Below are positions 9,145 to 19,243 of a stretch of 56,158 bases of DNA, one piece after another. A model generated the notes under the pieces. It saw nothing but the letters and a program-made list of their open reading frames with translations, was not told the DNA's origin and ran no database searches. Origin of the DNA: Bacteroidota bacterium (GTDB lineage: Bacteria > Bacteroidota > Bacteroidia > Bacteroidales > Prolixibacteraceae); assembly GCA_029265715.1 (NCBI GenBank), contig JAJUGZ010000017.1, positions 1-56,158 of the forward strand, given 5' to 3'. Within the stretch, counting starts at the first letter, position 1. Each line of letters begins with the position of its first letter. Both the position numbers and the translations under genes were made by a program.

Positions 9145-11904
9145 CTAATATTTAATCAGTTTCTGCGAGAATAATCCGGCTTCCGATCTTACCTGAATGA
9201 CATATATCCCGGGAACATATCCCGACAGATCCACTTGTACCTGGCTTTCATTGCTCGCCCCACACGTTTTCAACAGCCTCCCTTCCGGAGAAAAAAGCCT
9301 GACTTCGGATGCTCCAATAGGCATTTTAACCGTAATTCCCGATGAAGCCGGGTTCGGGAAAACAATAAGCGGCGAACTCAGTTTCTGCCAAGCCGGTGCC
9401 GCCGTCGAAAAGTCTTTATATGGCGGTAGTTCTACATCCGAATACAAGCGGTATTCGCCCGGTTGAAGGGTCATCTGTTCGCTGGTGTTTGTCACGGTTT
9501 TTTTTGCTCCGGAAAAATATTCGTACCAATCACCGGTATGTTGGAATGCCGGATCGATGGTTGTTTGTGTTACCCCAAAGTTTCCCAGGACCAAAATATG
9601 GTGATTCCCGTACTCAAGCTTTATTTTTTTCACAGAACCAGACACATCCAGCGACTCGGCCCCATCGGTAAATACCGGAAATTCCTGACGCAAATGCAAC
9701 ATACCGGTATACACGCTGAACAACCTCAGCCGGACCGAATCTTCATAATAATCCCAGACAACCGGTTTGGGCGAGGTCCGGCAATCCGACGAGACCGAGC
9801 CGTTTTCACACCGGTTGATCGAATAATCGTACCCCAGTTCGCCAAACTGCCAAATCATTTTCGGGCCGGCCAGCGACAGGAAAAATGTTGCCGCCATCTC
9901 GTTCCGGTTGAGCGCCGTGTTTAAGTTTTTAATGTTATAACTTCCGGAGGAATTGCCATACATCCGGTTTTTGTACATCAGGCGCTCTTCGTCATGACTT
10001 TCCATGTAAGCAACCAGCCCGGGCTTAGAGTAACCACGCATTTGGTACGAAGCCCATGAAAAATTAGAATTTCCACCATCGTTGTATCCCATGGTCGCTT
10101 CGTTGAAATTGTAATTGGCATTGCCCCAAACGAGCATCCCGTTTTTGTAGGCAGCCAGCTCCTGTTCTTCTGTGTTGGCTGCAAAATGCTCAAGAATTAC
10201 AAACGCTTTCGGATTAACAGCCCAGATTTTATCAGCCATCCGTTCCAGAATTGCAATACGCGAAGCATCATACCCGCTCCCATCGCCCGGCGTGTTTGTA
10301 AACCCTTTGGTAAAGTCGAACCGGAACCCATCCACCCGATACTCGGTCAGCCAATAGCGCGTAACCTGATCGACAAAATCTTTGGTCGCCTGACTTTCAT
10401 GGTTAAAATCGTACCCCCAGCTATACGTTGTGTTTGGCGAAGACACATTGAACCACGGATTATTGGCAGCCGGACGGTTATTGGCGCTGTCCCAGTACAT
10501 TTTTACCAGCGGGCATGACCCATAAGCATGGTTTAACACCATATCCTGAATGACCACAAAACCTTGCCGGTGACATTCGTCGATCAATGCTTTCAGATCG
10601 TTCTTGGTTCCGTAGGCTTTATCCGGGGCAAAGTAAAAATTCGGGTTGTATCCCCAACTGCTATTTCCTTCGAACTCGCTGAAAGGCATCAGCTCAATTG
10701 CATTTACCCCTAGTTTTTTCAGGTATTCCAGTTTTTCCTGAACCGCCCTGTAGGTTCCATCGTTTGTAAAATCACGGACCAATAATTCATAAACAACCAA
10801 TTGGCTGGCCGATGGAATATCGTAAGTGGTATTTTCCCAGTTATAGGCCGGCTGCCCGGTCTCCAAAACAGAGGCACGGCCTTCGGCTTTTCCATCCGGA
10901 TAGGCAATTAAATCCGGATAAACGGTCGGTGAGATATACTGGTCGTCATAAGGATCAGATACCTTGTCGGTGTATGGATCTGCCACTTTCAGGGCACCAT
11001 CAATAAGGTATTGATAAACATATTCTTTCCCGGGCACGAGGTTTTCGAGAGTCAGCCAAAAATAATTGCCATCTTTTTTCATCTGGTAGGCATTATCGGG
11101 AAGCCAGTTATTAAAATCGCCCGTAACGAAAATATGGTTTTTCCCCGGCGCATAAAGTATCAGGGTAGCTGATTGTTCGTCGATGTAGTTAACCCCGTTT
11201 GGCAATCCGGCAGGCCTGCCTTCATCCACAGTCGTTTCACGGACACAGACATAAACAGAGTCGACGATGATGGTCGAGCTTTGGATGGCTTTTGCTTTTA
11301 ACCAGTAATTTCCGGCATCAGGGATGGTCACGGTCCTGGAAATTGAAGTTCCTGTTTCGGAAGCAATTTCCTGTTTGTTCAGATATAGTTTCAGTTCGGC
11401 ACCAACTGTTGCCGAAGCGGAAAACAGGAACGATTCATTTTTTTCAAAAATATTGATCTCCGAGGGTGATGTGATGCTTAAATTGAGCCCTTCGGTATAA
11501 ACATCAACGAGAAGGTCATTGGTTTGTTTGCTTGCATCGGCCGAACGAAAAACGAAAGCCAGCTTTTTAACTTTCTCGGTCGAAAGAACGGAATAATAAC
11601 TAATAATATCCGGAGTAATGGTTAGTTCGTAAATTCCTCCGCCTTTGTTGGTAAGCTTGGGCTGTACAGAATTGTTTCCCCAGGTGCCGATCACATGCTG
11701 CCAGGAAGACGAGCCTTCGAGTATAACTCCGGTGTGAGCGTATAAATCGGACGTAAAATATCCTAACCGACTTTCTTTTGACGAATCGAATGTTATGGTT
11801 ACCGGCTTGCTGTCGATTGGAAGAGCCGGGTTGGTTGTTATGCTTTGGGCCGATAAATAAACCGGTAACAACACAGATATCAGGAACAAATAAAGTCGGG
11901 TCAT
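9145..11904 (-). CDS. T9SS-secreted GH13 alpha-amylase with N-terminal beta modules
   Basis: 919 residues from the ATG at 11904 (signal peptide MTRLYLFLISVLLPVYLSAQ). Order: a starch-binding-like module (about 20-145), an Ig-like module (about 145-230), a CBM48/isoamylase-N module (about 245-335, FVTGDFNNW), the GH13 barrel (about 365-750), and a type IX secretion C-terminal sorting domain (last ~75 residues, FPNPASSGITV to VIQVRSEAGLFSQKLIKY). Predicted catalytic triad: nucleophile D530 (GFRFDF), acid/base E572 (ILEHF), and D638 (ESHDEE). It is last in the susCDEF-like operon and probably takes the place of the SusG lipoprotein by hydrolysing starch outside the cell or at its surface. Export through T9SS is inferred from the sorting domain. 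Confidence 0.92.
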   Translation of the reverse strand: MTRLYLFLISVLLPVYLSAQSITTNPALPIDSKPVTITFDSSKESRLGYFTSDLYAHTGVILEGSSSWQHVIGTWGNNSVQPKLTNKGGGIYELTITPDIISYYSVLSTEKVKKLAFVFRSADASKQTNDLLVDVYTEGLNLSITSPSEINIFEKNESFLFSASATVGAELKLYLNKQEIASETGTSISRTVTIPDAGNYWLKAKAIQSSTIIVDSVYVCVRETTVDEGRPAGLPNGVNYIDEQSATLILYAPGKNHIFVTGDFNNWLPDNAYQMKKDGNYFWLTLENLVPGKEYVYQYLIDGALKVADPYTDKVSDPYDDQYISPTVYPDLIAYPDGKAEGRASVLETGQPAYNWENTTYDIPSASQLVVYELLVRDFTNDGTYRAVQEKLEYLKKLGVNAIELMPFSEFEGNSSWGYNPNFYFAPDKAYGTKNDLKALIDECHRQGFVVIQDMVLNHAYGSCPLVKMYWDSANNRPAANNPWFNVSSPNTTYSWGYDFNHESQATKDFVDQVTRYWLTEYRVDGFRFDFTKGFTNTPGDGSGYDASRIAILERMADKIWAVNPKAFVILEHFAANTEEQELAAYKNGMLVWGNANYNFNEATMGYNDGGNSNFSWASYQMRGYSKPGLVAYMESHDEERLMYKNRMYGNSSGSYNIKNLNTALNRNEMAATFFLSLAGPKMIWQFGELGYDYSINRCENGSVSSDCRTSPKPVVWDYYEDSVRLRLFSVYTGMLHLRQEFPVFTDGAESLDVSGSVKKIKLEYGNHHILVLGNFGVTQTTIDPAFQHTGDWYEYFSGAKKTVTNTSEQMTLQPGEYRLYSDVELPPYKDFSTAAPAWQKLSSPLIVFPNPASSGITVKMPIGASEVRLFSPEGRLLKTCGASNESQVQVDLSGYVPGIYVIQVRSEAGLFSQKLIKY

Positions 11905-12005
11905 TTTATACGTCTTTTTGAAATTAAAATTGAACAGGTTGCAACTTGAAAAACAAAGAAGCTGCCCCAAAAGGAACAACTTCTTTGCATTGTTGGTTTT
12001 ACTTT

Positions 12006-13520
12006 TTATTGAATTGAGTATGTGCCATTTACCAGATTAAGCTTAATCGTGTAAGTCCCGGCTGCGTCGATCTTGATATTGGAACCGCCCCATGACAAAT
12101 TGGAAGGCGTTCCGCCCAGGTTGATCGTCCAATCATGATTTGCACGGAACTTAAATTCACCTTTGCTCAGAGTTGCAGTCACAGTCCAGGTGTTGTCCGC
12201 ATTAGGAACCATATCAATATCGTTACCCCAGCCACCTGCAGCGTCACCAGTGATACTCCACTGAGTTACCGTGTATTTGTAATTATTGGGCGACGACAGG
12301 TTCATCATGATGGTATACGTTCCGGCCGTTGCAACGGGAATATTATCGCCGCCGGCATCCAAAACGCCATCTTTACCGGTATCGCCGTAATTCAAATCCC
12401 ATCCACCGTTTGCCCTGAACTTAAACTCAGCGGCAGTTAACGGAATGGTGGCCACCCATTGTTTGAAGAACGAGCTGTAAACCATTGCCTGGTCAGCAGC
12501 CCAACCACCGGCAGTTGCCGAACCAATCACACCCCAGGTTGTTTTGGTTGCCGTGTAGGTAAGGTTCGCCAAATCAAGTGTAAAGTAGTAATAACCGGGC
12601 GAAGAAACACTCAGGTTGCCGGCCCCGCCATCGGCGCTTAATTTTCCGTCCGAATCGCCGGCACCATAATTCGGGCCATCCCAGTTTTTCTGACTGACAA
12701 ACTTGAACCCATTTGTGTTAGGCAAATAGACATAGCCACGGACCAACTGATTATCGGACGTGTTCATCAACGAATCGGTTGCCGCACCCGGGTTCCATCC
12801 TTGGAAATCACCGGCTACCCACAAGGTGACGATGGCCTGAGGAGTTGTAAATGAAACTTCAGAACCGTATGCTGTTCCGGCGCTGTTGGTTGCATAAGCC
12901 CGTACGTAGTATGTTGTCAACCCTTTCAGGTCAGCAAGAGAACTTGTAAAGGCGCCTTTCCCTGTTCCGTCGGTTGTTTTACTATCGGCAACCGTTGGAT
13001 TGGGTTTGGTGCTATAGCAAACACCGCGAGCCGTAACAGTTGCTCCGCCATCATTGGTAACCTCACCCCCTCCGGAAGCTGTTGTGCCGGAGGTTGCTTT
13101 GAAAACACCGGTTGTAACTGTGGGTACAACGGGCAGCGTGGTGAATGTTATTTCCTCGCCGTAAATCGTGCCATTTTCTGTCAGCGCATACGCGCGGGCA
13201 TAATAGGTTGTTGCATAATTCAACCCCGAGAGCGTGACAGCGAATGTTGCCGAAACATTGCTCATATCGGAAAAAACTACTTTGCTGTTTGCCGTTGTTG
13301 GGTTTGCAGCAGTGTTGTAACAAACCCCTCTTTCTGCAAATCCACTGCCTTGGGCAACGACAAAACCCACAACGGTTGCAGAGGAAGAGGTAATATTCTG
13401 GGTTTTAGACGTAGCGAGCTTCGGATCTAACCGGACATCCGACATTTCCTCGGTGCAAGATGCCAACAGCATGCTCACGGGAACAAGGATCGCCAGTATT
13501 CTGTATATTATTTTTTTCAT
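12006..13520 (-). CDS. SusF-like surface starch-binding lipoprotein
   Basis: 504 residues with a lipobox ending at C22 (LLASC) followed by acidic residues (TEEMSD), typical of Bacteroidota surface lipoproteins. Two tandem fibronectin-like repeats (about 35-120 and 122-225) share RGVCYxTxxNPTxAxSK. Three SusE/F-type carbohydrate-binding units follow, each with a Trp/Gly-rich opening such as GDAAGGWGND and a closing EFKFRAN-DW-NLGG type motif. It should hold starch at the cell surface for the SusCD importer. The SusE-like gene is 74 bases upstream. The fibronectin-like pair in place of the usual N-terminal fold is distinctive. Confidence 0.88.
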   Translation of the reverse strand: MKKIIYRILAILVPVSMLLASCTEEMSDVRLDPKLATSKTQNITSSSATVVGFVVAQGSGFAERGVCYNTAANPTTANSKVVFSDMSNVSATFAVTLSGLNYATTYYARAYALTENGTIYGEEITFTTLPVVPTVTTGVFKATSGTTASGGGEVTNDGGATVTARGVCYSTKPNPTVADSKTTDGTGKGAFTSSLADLKGLTTYYVRAYATNSAGTAYGSEVSFTTPQAIVTLWVAGDFQGWNPGAATDSLMNTSDNQLVRGYVYLPNTNGFKFVSQKNWDGPNYGAGDSDGKLSADGGAGNLSVSSPGYYYFTLDLANLTYTATKTTWGVIGSATAGGWAADQAMVYSSFFKQWVATIPLTAAEFKFRANGGWDLNYGDTGKDGVLDAGGDNIPVATAGTYTIMMNLSSPNNYKYTVTQWSITGDAAGGWGNDIDMVPNADNTWTVTATLSKGEFKFRANHDWTINLGGTPSNLSWGGSNIKIDAAGTYTIKLNLVNGTYSIQ

Positions 13521-13594
13521 TTTCGACTTTGTTTATAATGAATTAAAAGCATTTGCAAGCGCCCTCCTTTTCAGGGAAGGCACTCTGTTTCGCG

Positions 13595-14632
13595 CTAATT
13601 TTTCACAATGGTAAAAGTACCCGTTTCAGAACCGGAGGTTTCGTTGGTAATGGTAAGCCTGATCGTATAATTACCAGCAGTAACCGCGATATTCGATCCG
13701 TTGTGTACCAGGTTGGTGGTTGTACCACCCAGGTTCCAGGCCCAGGCATCGTTCAAACGGAACTTGATATCGCCATCGACCAGTGTAATCGTGATGTACC
13801 AGGTTCCTGACTTCGAATCGTAGTCCATCTTTTGATCCGGGGTATCCCAGCCATTCGGGGTAGCCGAACCAACAAGTCCAATCCGATAAGGTTCCAATGA
13901 ATAGGTTAACGCATTTGTATCAACTTTCAACCGGTACCACCCGCTTCCGGGATCAGTCGGGACAGCAATTGCCGAGCCATTTACAGCCAGTCCCGATCCG
14001 CCGGCCCCGTAGGTTTTGTTTGTATCCGGGTCTTTCAGCGTAAATGGCTTAGACGTATCCAACTTCACAAAGCCAACATACTGCCCGTTGCCTAAAGCTG
14101 ATTCAACTTTTTGAGTCATTCCTGAGTTAATCAGATCGAGGCGTGGCTGCCCATACGGGGTTACGGTTACCGTTTTCGTGGCCGAGATGTATTCAAACGG
14201 ATTACTGCTTGTTCCCGGTGCAGTGGTCCCAGCATCGACAACCAAAACGGCACGGATACGCAAATCGGCCGATGTTGCCACATCTGCATCAAATTTTTTC
14301 AGCAAAAGGCCATTCAAGCTACTGACCGTAAACTGGATCAAGGTATCCTGAACCCCGGAATACAAGGTAACCGGATCGACAAAGTTAGTCCCGGAAACAC
14401 AGGCTTCGAGGAAATAGGTTGCTGAAGCCTTGAACCCCGGGTCAACCGGCGTCCCGACAAACGAAATGATGTTTGCCCCGTTGGTTCGCAAAAGGGTCAA
14501 ATCAGGAACGGTTGAAATGGAAGGTGCAATCGGGTTGTCAAGCATATACACTTTGGTCCCGTCCTCTTCGCACGAGAACAAAAGACCGAGCAACCCGATA
14601 AGAGCCAGATATATTTTGAAATTTCGTTTCAT
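13595..14632 (-). CDS. SusE-like outer-membrane starch-binding lipoprotein
   Basis: 345 residues, lipobox ending at C21 (LLFSC) followed by EEDG, a surface-export type signal. Residues about 35-140 form a SusE-type N-terminal Ig-like domain (PDLTLLRTNGANIISF). The C-terminal part (about 245-345) carries one SusE/F starch-binding unit with IGLVGSATPNGWDTPDQKM and DIKFRLNDAWAWNLGG, closely similar to the repeats in the next gene. It lies 18 bases downstream of susD in the same operon. Role: starch or maltodextrin binding at the surface. Confidence 0.9.
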   Translation of the reverse strand: MKRNFKIYLALIGLLGLLFSCEEDGTKVYMLDNPIAPSISTVPDLTLLRTNGANIISFVGTPVDPGFKASATYFLEACVSGTNFVDPVTLYSGVQDTLIQFTVSSLNGLLLKKFDADVATSADLRIRAVLVVDAGTTAPGTSSNPFEYISATKTVTVTPYGQPRLDLINSGMTQKVESALGNGQYVGFVKLDTSKPFTLKDPDTNKTYGAGGSGLAVNGSAIAVPTDPGSGWYRLKVDTNALTYSLEPYRIGLVGSATPNGWDTPDQKMDYDSKSGTWYITITLVDGDIKFRLNDAWAWNLGGTTTNLVHNGSNIAVTAGNYTIRLTITNETSGSETGTFTIVKN

Positions 14633-14650
14633 TGTTCAGTATTTTAAGGT

Positions 14651-16264
14651 TTAGTAACCAGCATTTTGTGTAACATTTGGATTGGCAGAAACTTCGTCTC
14701 CCGGTATGGGGAAAATGTTCAAGTGCGAATCGGTTTGGGTCCCGGCATAAGTTCCGCCTTTCCATTGCCATTTGTAGGTGCCATTGGTGAACTGCCCGAA
14801 ACGGACCAGATCGGTACGGCGCTGGGCTTCGTAGTAAAATTCGCGGCCACGCTCGTCGAGCAGAAACTGAGAAGTTAACTGGGCTGTGGTTATGTTGCCG
14901 GATGTGTTGCCATAAGCCCGTTCCCGGATTACATTGACATCTTTCACCGCATTGGCTTTATCGCCCAGGTTGAACAATGCCTCGGCCCTCATCAGGTACG
15001 CATCGGCCAGCCTGAAAATCGGGAAATCGGTACATGCATAAGCCGGGTTGTAGGTCGCCGGCAAAGTTCCATCGCTGTTTTTTGCCGTGAATTTATATAC
15101 GCCAATCCCGTAATCGCCGCTTGAAGAAGCACTCGGGATGTTCATGCTTTTCTTCATCTTCAGGAATACGCGTTTGTCTTTGCATTGCGAGAACAGAACA
15201 TCGGTTGACGGAACCTGTACATTTCCGTAGGTAGCCAATGTATCGACCAGCACATTCATGAATTGTTTGCGCGCCCGGTTCCCGTTCCAGTTGGTGTTCG
15301 AAGTCAAACCATGAAAATCCTCGGCCCGGATGTATGTTGCATCGCTCGAAGATTCGATGATGAACGTTGTCCCGACGTAACCCTGGGTGTAAGTGCCATC
15401 CTGCTCCCAGGCAAAAATCATTTCCGGGTTATGTTTGCCATCGTTATCGGCGCTGAAGTTCTGACGATAATTTGTAGCCAGGGAGTATTTGCCGCTATTG
15501 ATGACTTTATCACAATAGATTTTACAGCTGTCCCATTTAGCCGTCCCGGTATAAACTTCAGCATTCAGGTAAAGTCGTGCCAGTAACATCCAGGCAGCTG
15601 CTTTATCGGCCTGTGGATAAGAGAATTTGGGTTCTCCCAATTTATTTTCAATGTCGTGCAGTTCGGAAACCAGATACTTAAACAAGTCGGCCCGTTTGAT
15701 CTGCTTTGGATAGAATTTTCCGACGCCATCTTCTTCGGTTGTAAATGGCGGGTTCCCAAACAGATCGATAAACCAGTAATAGGCCAATGCCCTTAAGAAA
15801 CGTGCCTCTGCATTGTACCGCATAACATTGGCGTCTGTACTTCCATTTGTCAGCTTGATAAAATCGTTGGCATACGTAATACTTAACCCCAAGCGCTGAT
15901 ACAATGCTGTCAGGAACGGGTTGCTCGGGCTCCAGGTTTGCGTGTTCAGGTCGGAAATCCCCACATCGCCCCAAGCACAAATAGCCTCATCGGTGGTTAT
16001 CTCCTGAAGGTTCCACAGAGCGCGCATGGTGGTAAAGAAGTTATCGTCTGAAGCGCTAATGTCGGCGCCTCCGTTAGCGCCTTGTCCCGCAATTATAAAA
16101 CTGGCATAGATTTTACCCAATACTTCTTTCATGTATGTCGGGTCATCACTTAAGTTCCCGGCCAAAATAGTATCCGGATCTTTAGGCGTAACATCCAAAT
16201 CGTTCACGCACGCTGTGATAAACAGGGCGGAAAGAATAATGCCTGATATGATAAATTTTTTCAT
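14651..16264 (-). CDS. susD: SusD-like starch-binding outer-membrane lipoprotein
   Basis: 537 residues of the SusD/RagB family, the lid of the SusCD importer that captures oligosaccharide. Lipobox ends at C19 (FITAC), followed by VNDLD. The TPR-like helical core is visible, with the family block ARFLRALAYYWFIDLFGNPP near 155-175 and the C-terminal LLDERGREFYYEAQRRTDLVRFG near 470-490. It ends in the short Gly-Tyr tail common to the family. susC lies 21 bases upstream. Assignment to starch rather than another glycan comes from the surrounding enzymes. Confidence 0.95.
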   Translation of the reverse strand: MKKFIISGIILSALFITACVNDLDVTPKDPDTILAGNLSDDPTYMKEVLGKIYASFIIAGQGANGGADISASDDNFFTTMRALWNLQEITTDEAICAWGDVGISDLNTQTWSPSNPFLTALYQRLGLSITYANDFIKLTNGSTDANVMRYNAEARFLRALAYYWFIDLFGNPPFTTEEDGVGKFYPKQIKRADLFKYLVSELHDIENKLGEPKFSYPQADKAAAWMLLARLYLNAEVYTGTAKWDSCKIYCDKVINSGKYSLATNYRQNFSADNDGKHNPEMIFAWEQDGTYTQGYVGTTFIIESSSDATYIRAEDFHGLTSNTNWNGNRARKQFMNVLVDTLATYGNVQVPSTDVLFSQCKDKRVFLKMKKSMNIPSASSSGDYGIGVYKFTAKNSDGTLPATYNPAYACTDFPIFRLADAYLMRAEALFNLGDKANAVKDVNVIRERAYGNTSGNITTAQLTSQFLLDERGREFYYEAQRRTDLVRFGQFTNGTYKWQWKGGTYAGTQTDSHLNIFPIPGDEVSANPNVTQNAGY

Positions 16265-16285
16265 GTCTGTGTTTCGTTAGAAAGG

Positions 16286-19243
16286 TTAATACGAGAAGCT
16301 TATACCCAACATAAACACCCGAGGCCTGGGGTAGAAATTGTTGTCGATACCGCCCGATACTTCAGGATCAAGTCCTTTGTAATCGGTAATTGTAAATACG
16401 TTTTGAACGGTAAAACTGATACGGGCGCTTGATTTTTCCCAGATATCATCGTATGTATAGCCAACGCTTAAGTTATCGAGTTTAAAAAATGAAGCGTTTT
16501 CAACAAAGTAATCGCTGGTAAACTGTCGTTTTACGAAATTGGTTTCGCTCAGATACTTCGGGAAGTTTTTCCAATATCCGATCTGGGACATTTGGTCGTA
16601 TGAGGCTCCTGCTGCAACCTGGTTATAAACGTAATTGCCGAGACTTACCCTTGAAGAAGCCGACATATCCCAGTTTTTATAGGTAAAGCGGGCCGAGAAA
16701 CCCATTAAAACATCAGCGACCGGATTGTGGTAGATATACTTGTCGTTGTTATCGCCATTAACGGCTCCGCCCTGACCTGAAAGGTCGACATAAAGACCTT
16801 CAATCGGGTTGCCATCCGAATCGTAAACCTGCTTGTTCACGAAGAACGAATAAGCCGGATAACCAACCCGTGTTACCTGTTTCTGGCCGGTAAAAGCATC
16901 GCCATAAAGAACCCCGATATAATTCGGGTCATCGGTCAGCAGCAATTTGGTAATTTTGTTTTTGTTGTATGTAAGATTGAATCCCAAATTCAGCGACATA
17001 TCCTGTTTCGAAATCGGAACCAGGTTCAGCGAAACCTCAATTCCCTTATTTTCAAGGCTCCCCACATTAGTTAGCAACGTATTGGAGAAGTTACTCCCGG
17101 TCGGGATTGTTACCGTATTCAACAAATCTTTGGTCTCGCGTTTATACAGGTCAACCGAACCAGCAATCCGGTTATGGGCAAACCCAAAATCAAGCCCGAC
17201 ATTCTGCGTGGTTGTTTCTTCCCATTTGATGTCCGGATCGTAGGCGCTTGGACGTAAAGTCGGGAGAAATTCCCCGCCGATCGGGTAATATGAACCGGTA
17301 GATGAAACCGTGTAGCTGGCCTGGGCCGGATAGTCGTTGCCAATATCCTGCTGGCCGGTAACACCCCAGCCTAAACGAAGCTTCATGTCGCTCACGGCTT
17401 TTACATTTTTCAGGAACGATTCATCTTTAATTTTCCAGGCAAAAGCGGCCGATGGGAAAAGACCCCATTGGTTCTTGCCGATAAAGCGGGAAGAACCGTC
17501 GTCGCGGATGGTGAAAGTCAGCAGATATTTATCGAGCAACGTATAGTTCAAGCGTCCGAAGAACGAAACTAAGTAGTTTTCGGTAATGAATACCGAATTT
17601 TCTGTTTCCTGGTATGGATGGTTTGCATCAACAACGCCACGGGTCAATGTGTGCCCTTCCCGTTTAAAATGCTGCCACGAATAACCACCCGTCAAATCAA
17701 TCTTGCTCTTCAATCCAGTCAGGTCTTTGTTGTAGTTCATGTAGAAATCGAGCAGGTTATTGTAGTTTTTCCCGTCGTAATTGCTCAAACGGCCCCATAA
17801 CGGACTGGTAAGCACCGATGGTGAGGTTGTTGGGCGGTTGTTGTGGCCTTCGCTCTTGGCATAGTCGGTTGCCAGGTTTAAGTTGGCCTGAAGGCCTTCG
17901 ATAAACGGCATTTTGTAGTTGAACTGAGCGTTAGCAATCACCCGTTTCACTGTCGATTTATTATCTACAGCCAGTAATTGTTCAACCGGGTTCGGGGTAC
18001 CAAGGTTTGCTCCGTAATTGCTCCACTGAAAATAACCGTCGGTATTCAAGCTTCCGTCTTTTATCGGCTTGGTCGGATCCATGTTGATAGCGCTGCCAAT
18101 AGCCCCGGTATCTCCGAAATTGTTATCGGTAGTCATCCCTTTCACGTTGGCATTTACTTTCAGGTTGCCATTAAAAAACGTCGGGTCGATGCTGACAGAA
18201 CCCGTCAACCGTTGCAAATCGGTGTTTTTAAGGATCCCATTTTGCTTTGTGTATCCGACCGACACGCGGTAAGGCATCGATTTATATGCCCCGGAAACAC
18301 TCAGGTTGTTATCCTGGGAAATAGCTGTCCTGAAGATTTCCTTCTGCCAGTTTGTATTTCCGTTCCAAAGCAGGTCAAAACTATCGGCGCCATACAAATC
18401 TTTATGATCCACTGCAATCTGACGAAGTTCATCGCCTGAATAAACATCGATATACTTAATGGCGCTTGAAACAGAGGTGTTGACATCCAGGTTGATTCGA
18501 AGCGGGCTCCCCGCTTTTCCTTTTTTGGTTGTAATCAGGATAACACCGTTAGATGCACGCGAACCATAAATCGCGGTTGCCGAAGCATCTTTCAGGATCG
18601 TAAACGTTTCGATATCATTGGGGTTAACAAACGACAGGAAGTTGCTACTCCCTGAAATGTTATTGTTGTCGAGCGGGACGCCATCGATGATAATCAACGG
18701 ATCGTTCGAGGCATTCAGGGAAGATCCCCCGCGCACCCGGATGGTAGCACCACTGCCCGGAGCACCGCCAGCCGTGGTGATAACCACACCGGCACTCTTG
18801 CCAACCAACAAATCCTGTGGCGAAGTAATGGCCCCCTTATTAAAATCTTTTGAACTTACTGCAACCACCGATCCGGTCGCATCTTCTTTCTTTACCTGAC
18901 CATACCCGATTACAACAACCTCGCTTAGTTCTTCGGTACTAACGGCCAGCTGAATAGAGACATTCGTCTGTCCTTGAAAGACTATTTCCTGCGAAACATA
19001 GCCTACAAACGAAAACTGGATAGTTTGTCCCCGTTCCGGCTCGATCCTGAAATTACCATCCATATCCGAAAGGGTTCCGTTGGTTGTCCCCTTCACAACT
19101 ACGGTAACGCCAGGCAAGGCTTCCCCCGTCGAGCGGTCGGTCACCTTACCGGTTAATACTGCTTTCTGTGCATAGGCAAATTGCACCAGCAACAACGAAA
19201 GTACCAGCATTAATACTTTTAGGTTTTTGCGAATAATCCTCAT
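16286..19243 (-). CDS. susC: SusC-like TonB-dependent outer-membrane transporter
   Basis: 985 residues. Signal peptide to about residue 25 (VQFAYAQ), CarboxypepD_reg-like domain about 27-112 (GKVTDRSTGEALPGVTVVVKG), TonB box/plug about 112-235 (EVVVIGYGQVKKEDATGSV and ATAIYGSRASNGVILITTKKG), then the 22-strand barrel ending in a terminal aromatic residue (GISFSY). It imports maltooligosaccharides in a TonB-dependent way with SusD. No N-terminal STN domain is present, so this receptor is not coupled to FecR-type signalling; control is more likely by the adjacent LacI-type regulator. First gene of the left arm. Confidence 0.96.
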   Translation of the reverse strand: MRIIRKNLKVLMLVLSLLLVQFAYAQKAVLTGKVTDRSTGEALPGVTVVVKGTTNGTLSDMDGNFRIEPERGQTIQFSFVGYVSQEIVFQGQTNVSIQLAVSTEELSEVVVIGYGQVKKEDATGSVVAVSSKDFNKGAITSPQDLLVGKSAGVVITTAGGAPGSGATIRVRGGSSLNASNDPLIIIDGVPLDNNNISGSSNFLSFVNPNDIETFTILKDASATAIYGSRASNGVILITTKKGKAGSPLRINLDVNTSVSSAIKYIDVYSGDELRQIAVDHKDLYGADSFDLLWNGNTNWQKEIFRTAISQDNNLSVSGAYKSMPYRVSVGYTKQNGILKNTDLQRLTGSVSIDPTFFNGNLKVNANVKGMTTDNNFGDTGAIGSAINMDPTKPIKDGSLNTDGYFQWSNYGANLGTPNPVEQLLAVDNKSTVKRVIANAQFNYKMPFIEGLQANLNLATDYAKSEGHNNRPTTSPSVLTSPLWGRLSNYDGKNYNNLLDFYMNYNKDLTGLKSKIDLTGGYSWQHFKREGHTLTRGVVDANHPYQETENSVFITENYLVSFFGRLNYTLLDKYLLTFTIRDDGSSRFIGKNQWGLFPSAAFAWKIKDESFLKNVKAVSDMKLRLGWGVTGQQDIGNDYPAQASYTVSSTGSYYPIGGEFLPTLRPSAYDPDIKWEETTTQNVGLDFGFAHNRIAGSVDLYKRETKDLLNTVTIPTGSNFSNTLLTNVGSLENKGIEVSLNLVPISKQDMSLNLGFNLTYNKNKITKLLLTDDPNYIGVLYGDAFTGQKQVTRVGYPAYSFFVNKQVYDSDGNPIEGLYVDLSGQGGAVNGDNNDKYIYHNPVADVLMGFSARFTYKNWDMSASSRVSLGNYVYNQVAAGASYDQMSQIGYWKNFPKYLSETNFVKRQFTSDYFVENASFFKLDNLSVGYTYDDIWEKSSARISFTVQNVFTITDYKGLDPEVSGGIDNNFYPRPRVFMLGISFSY

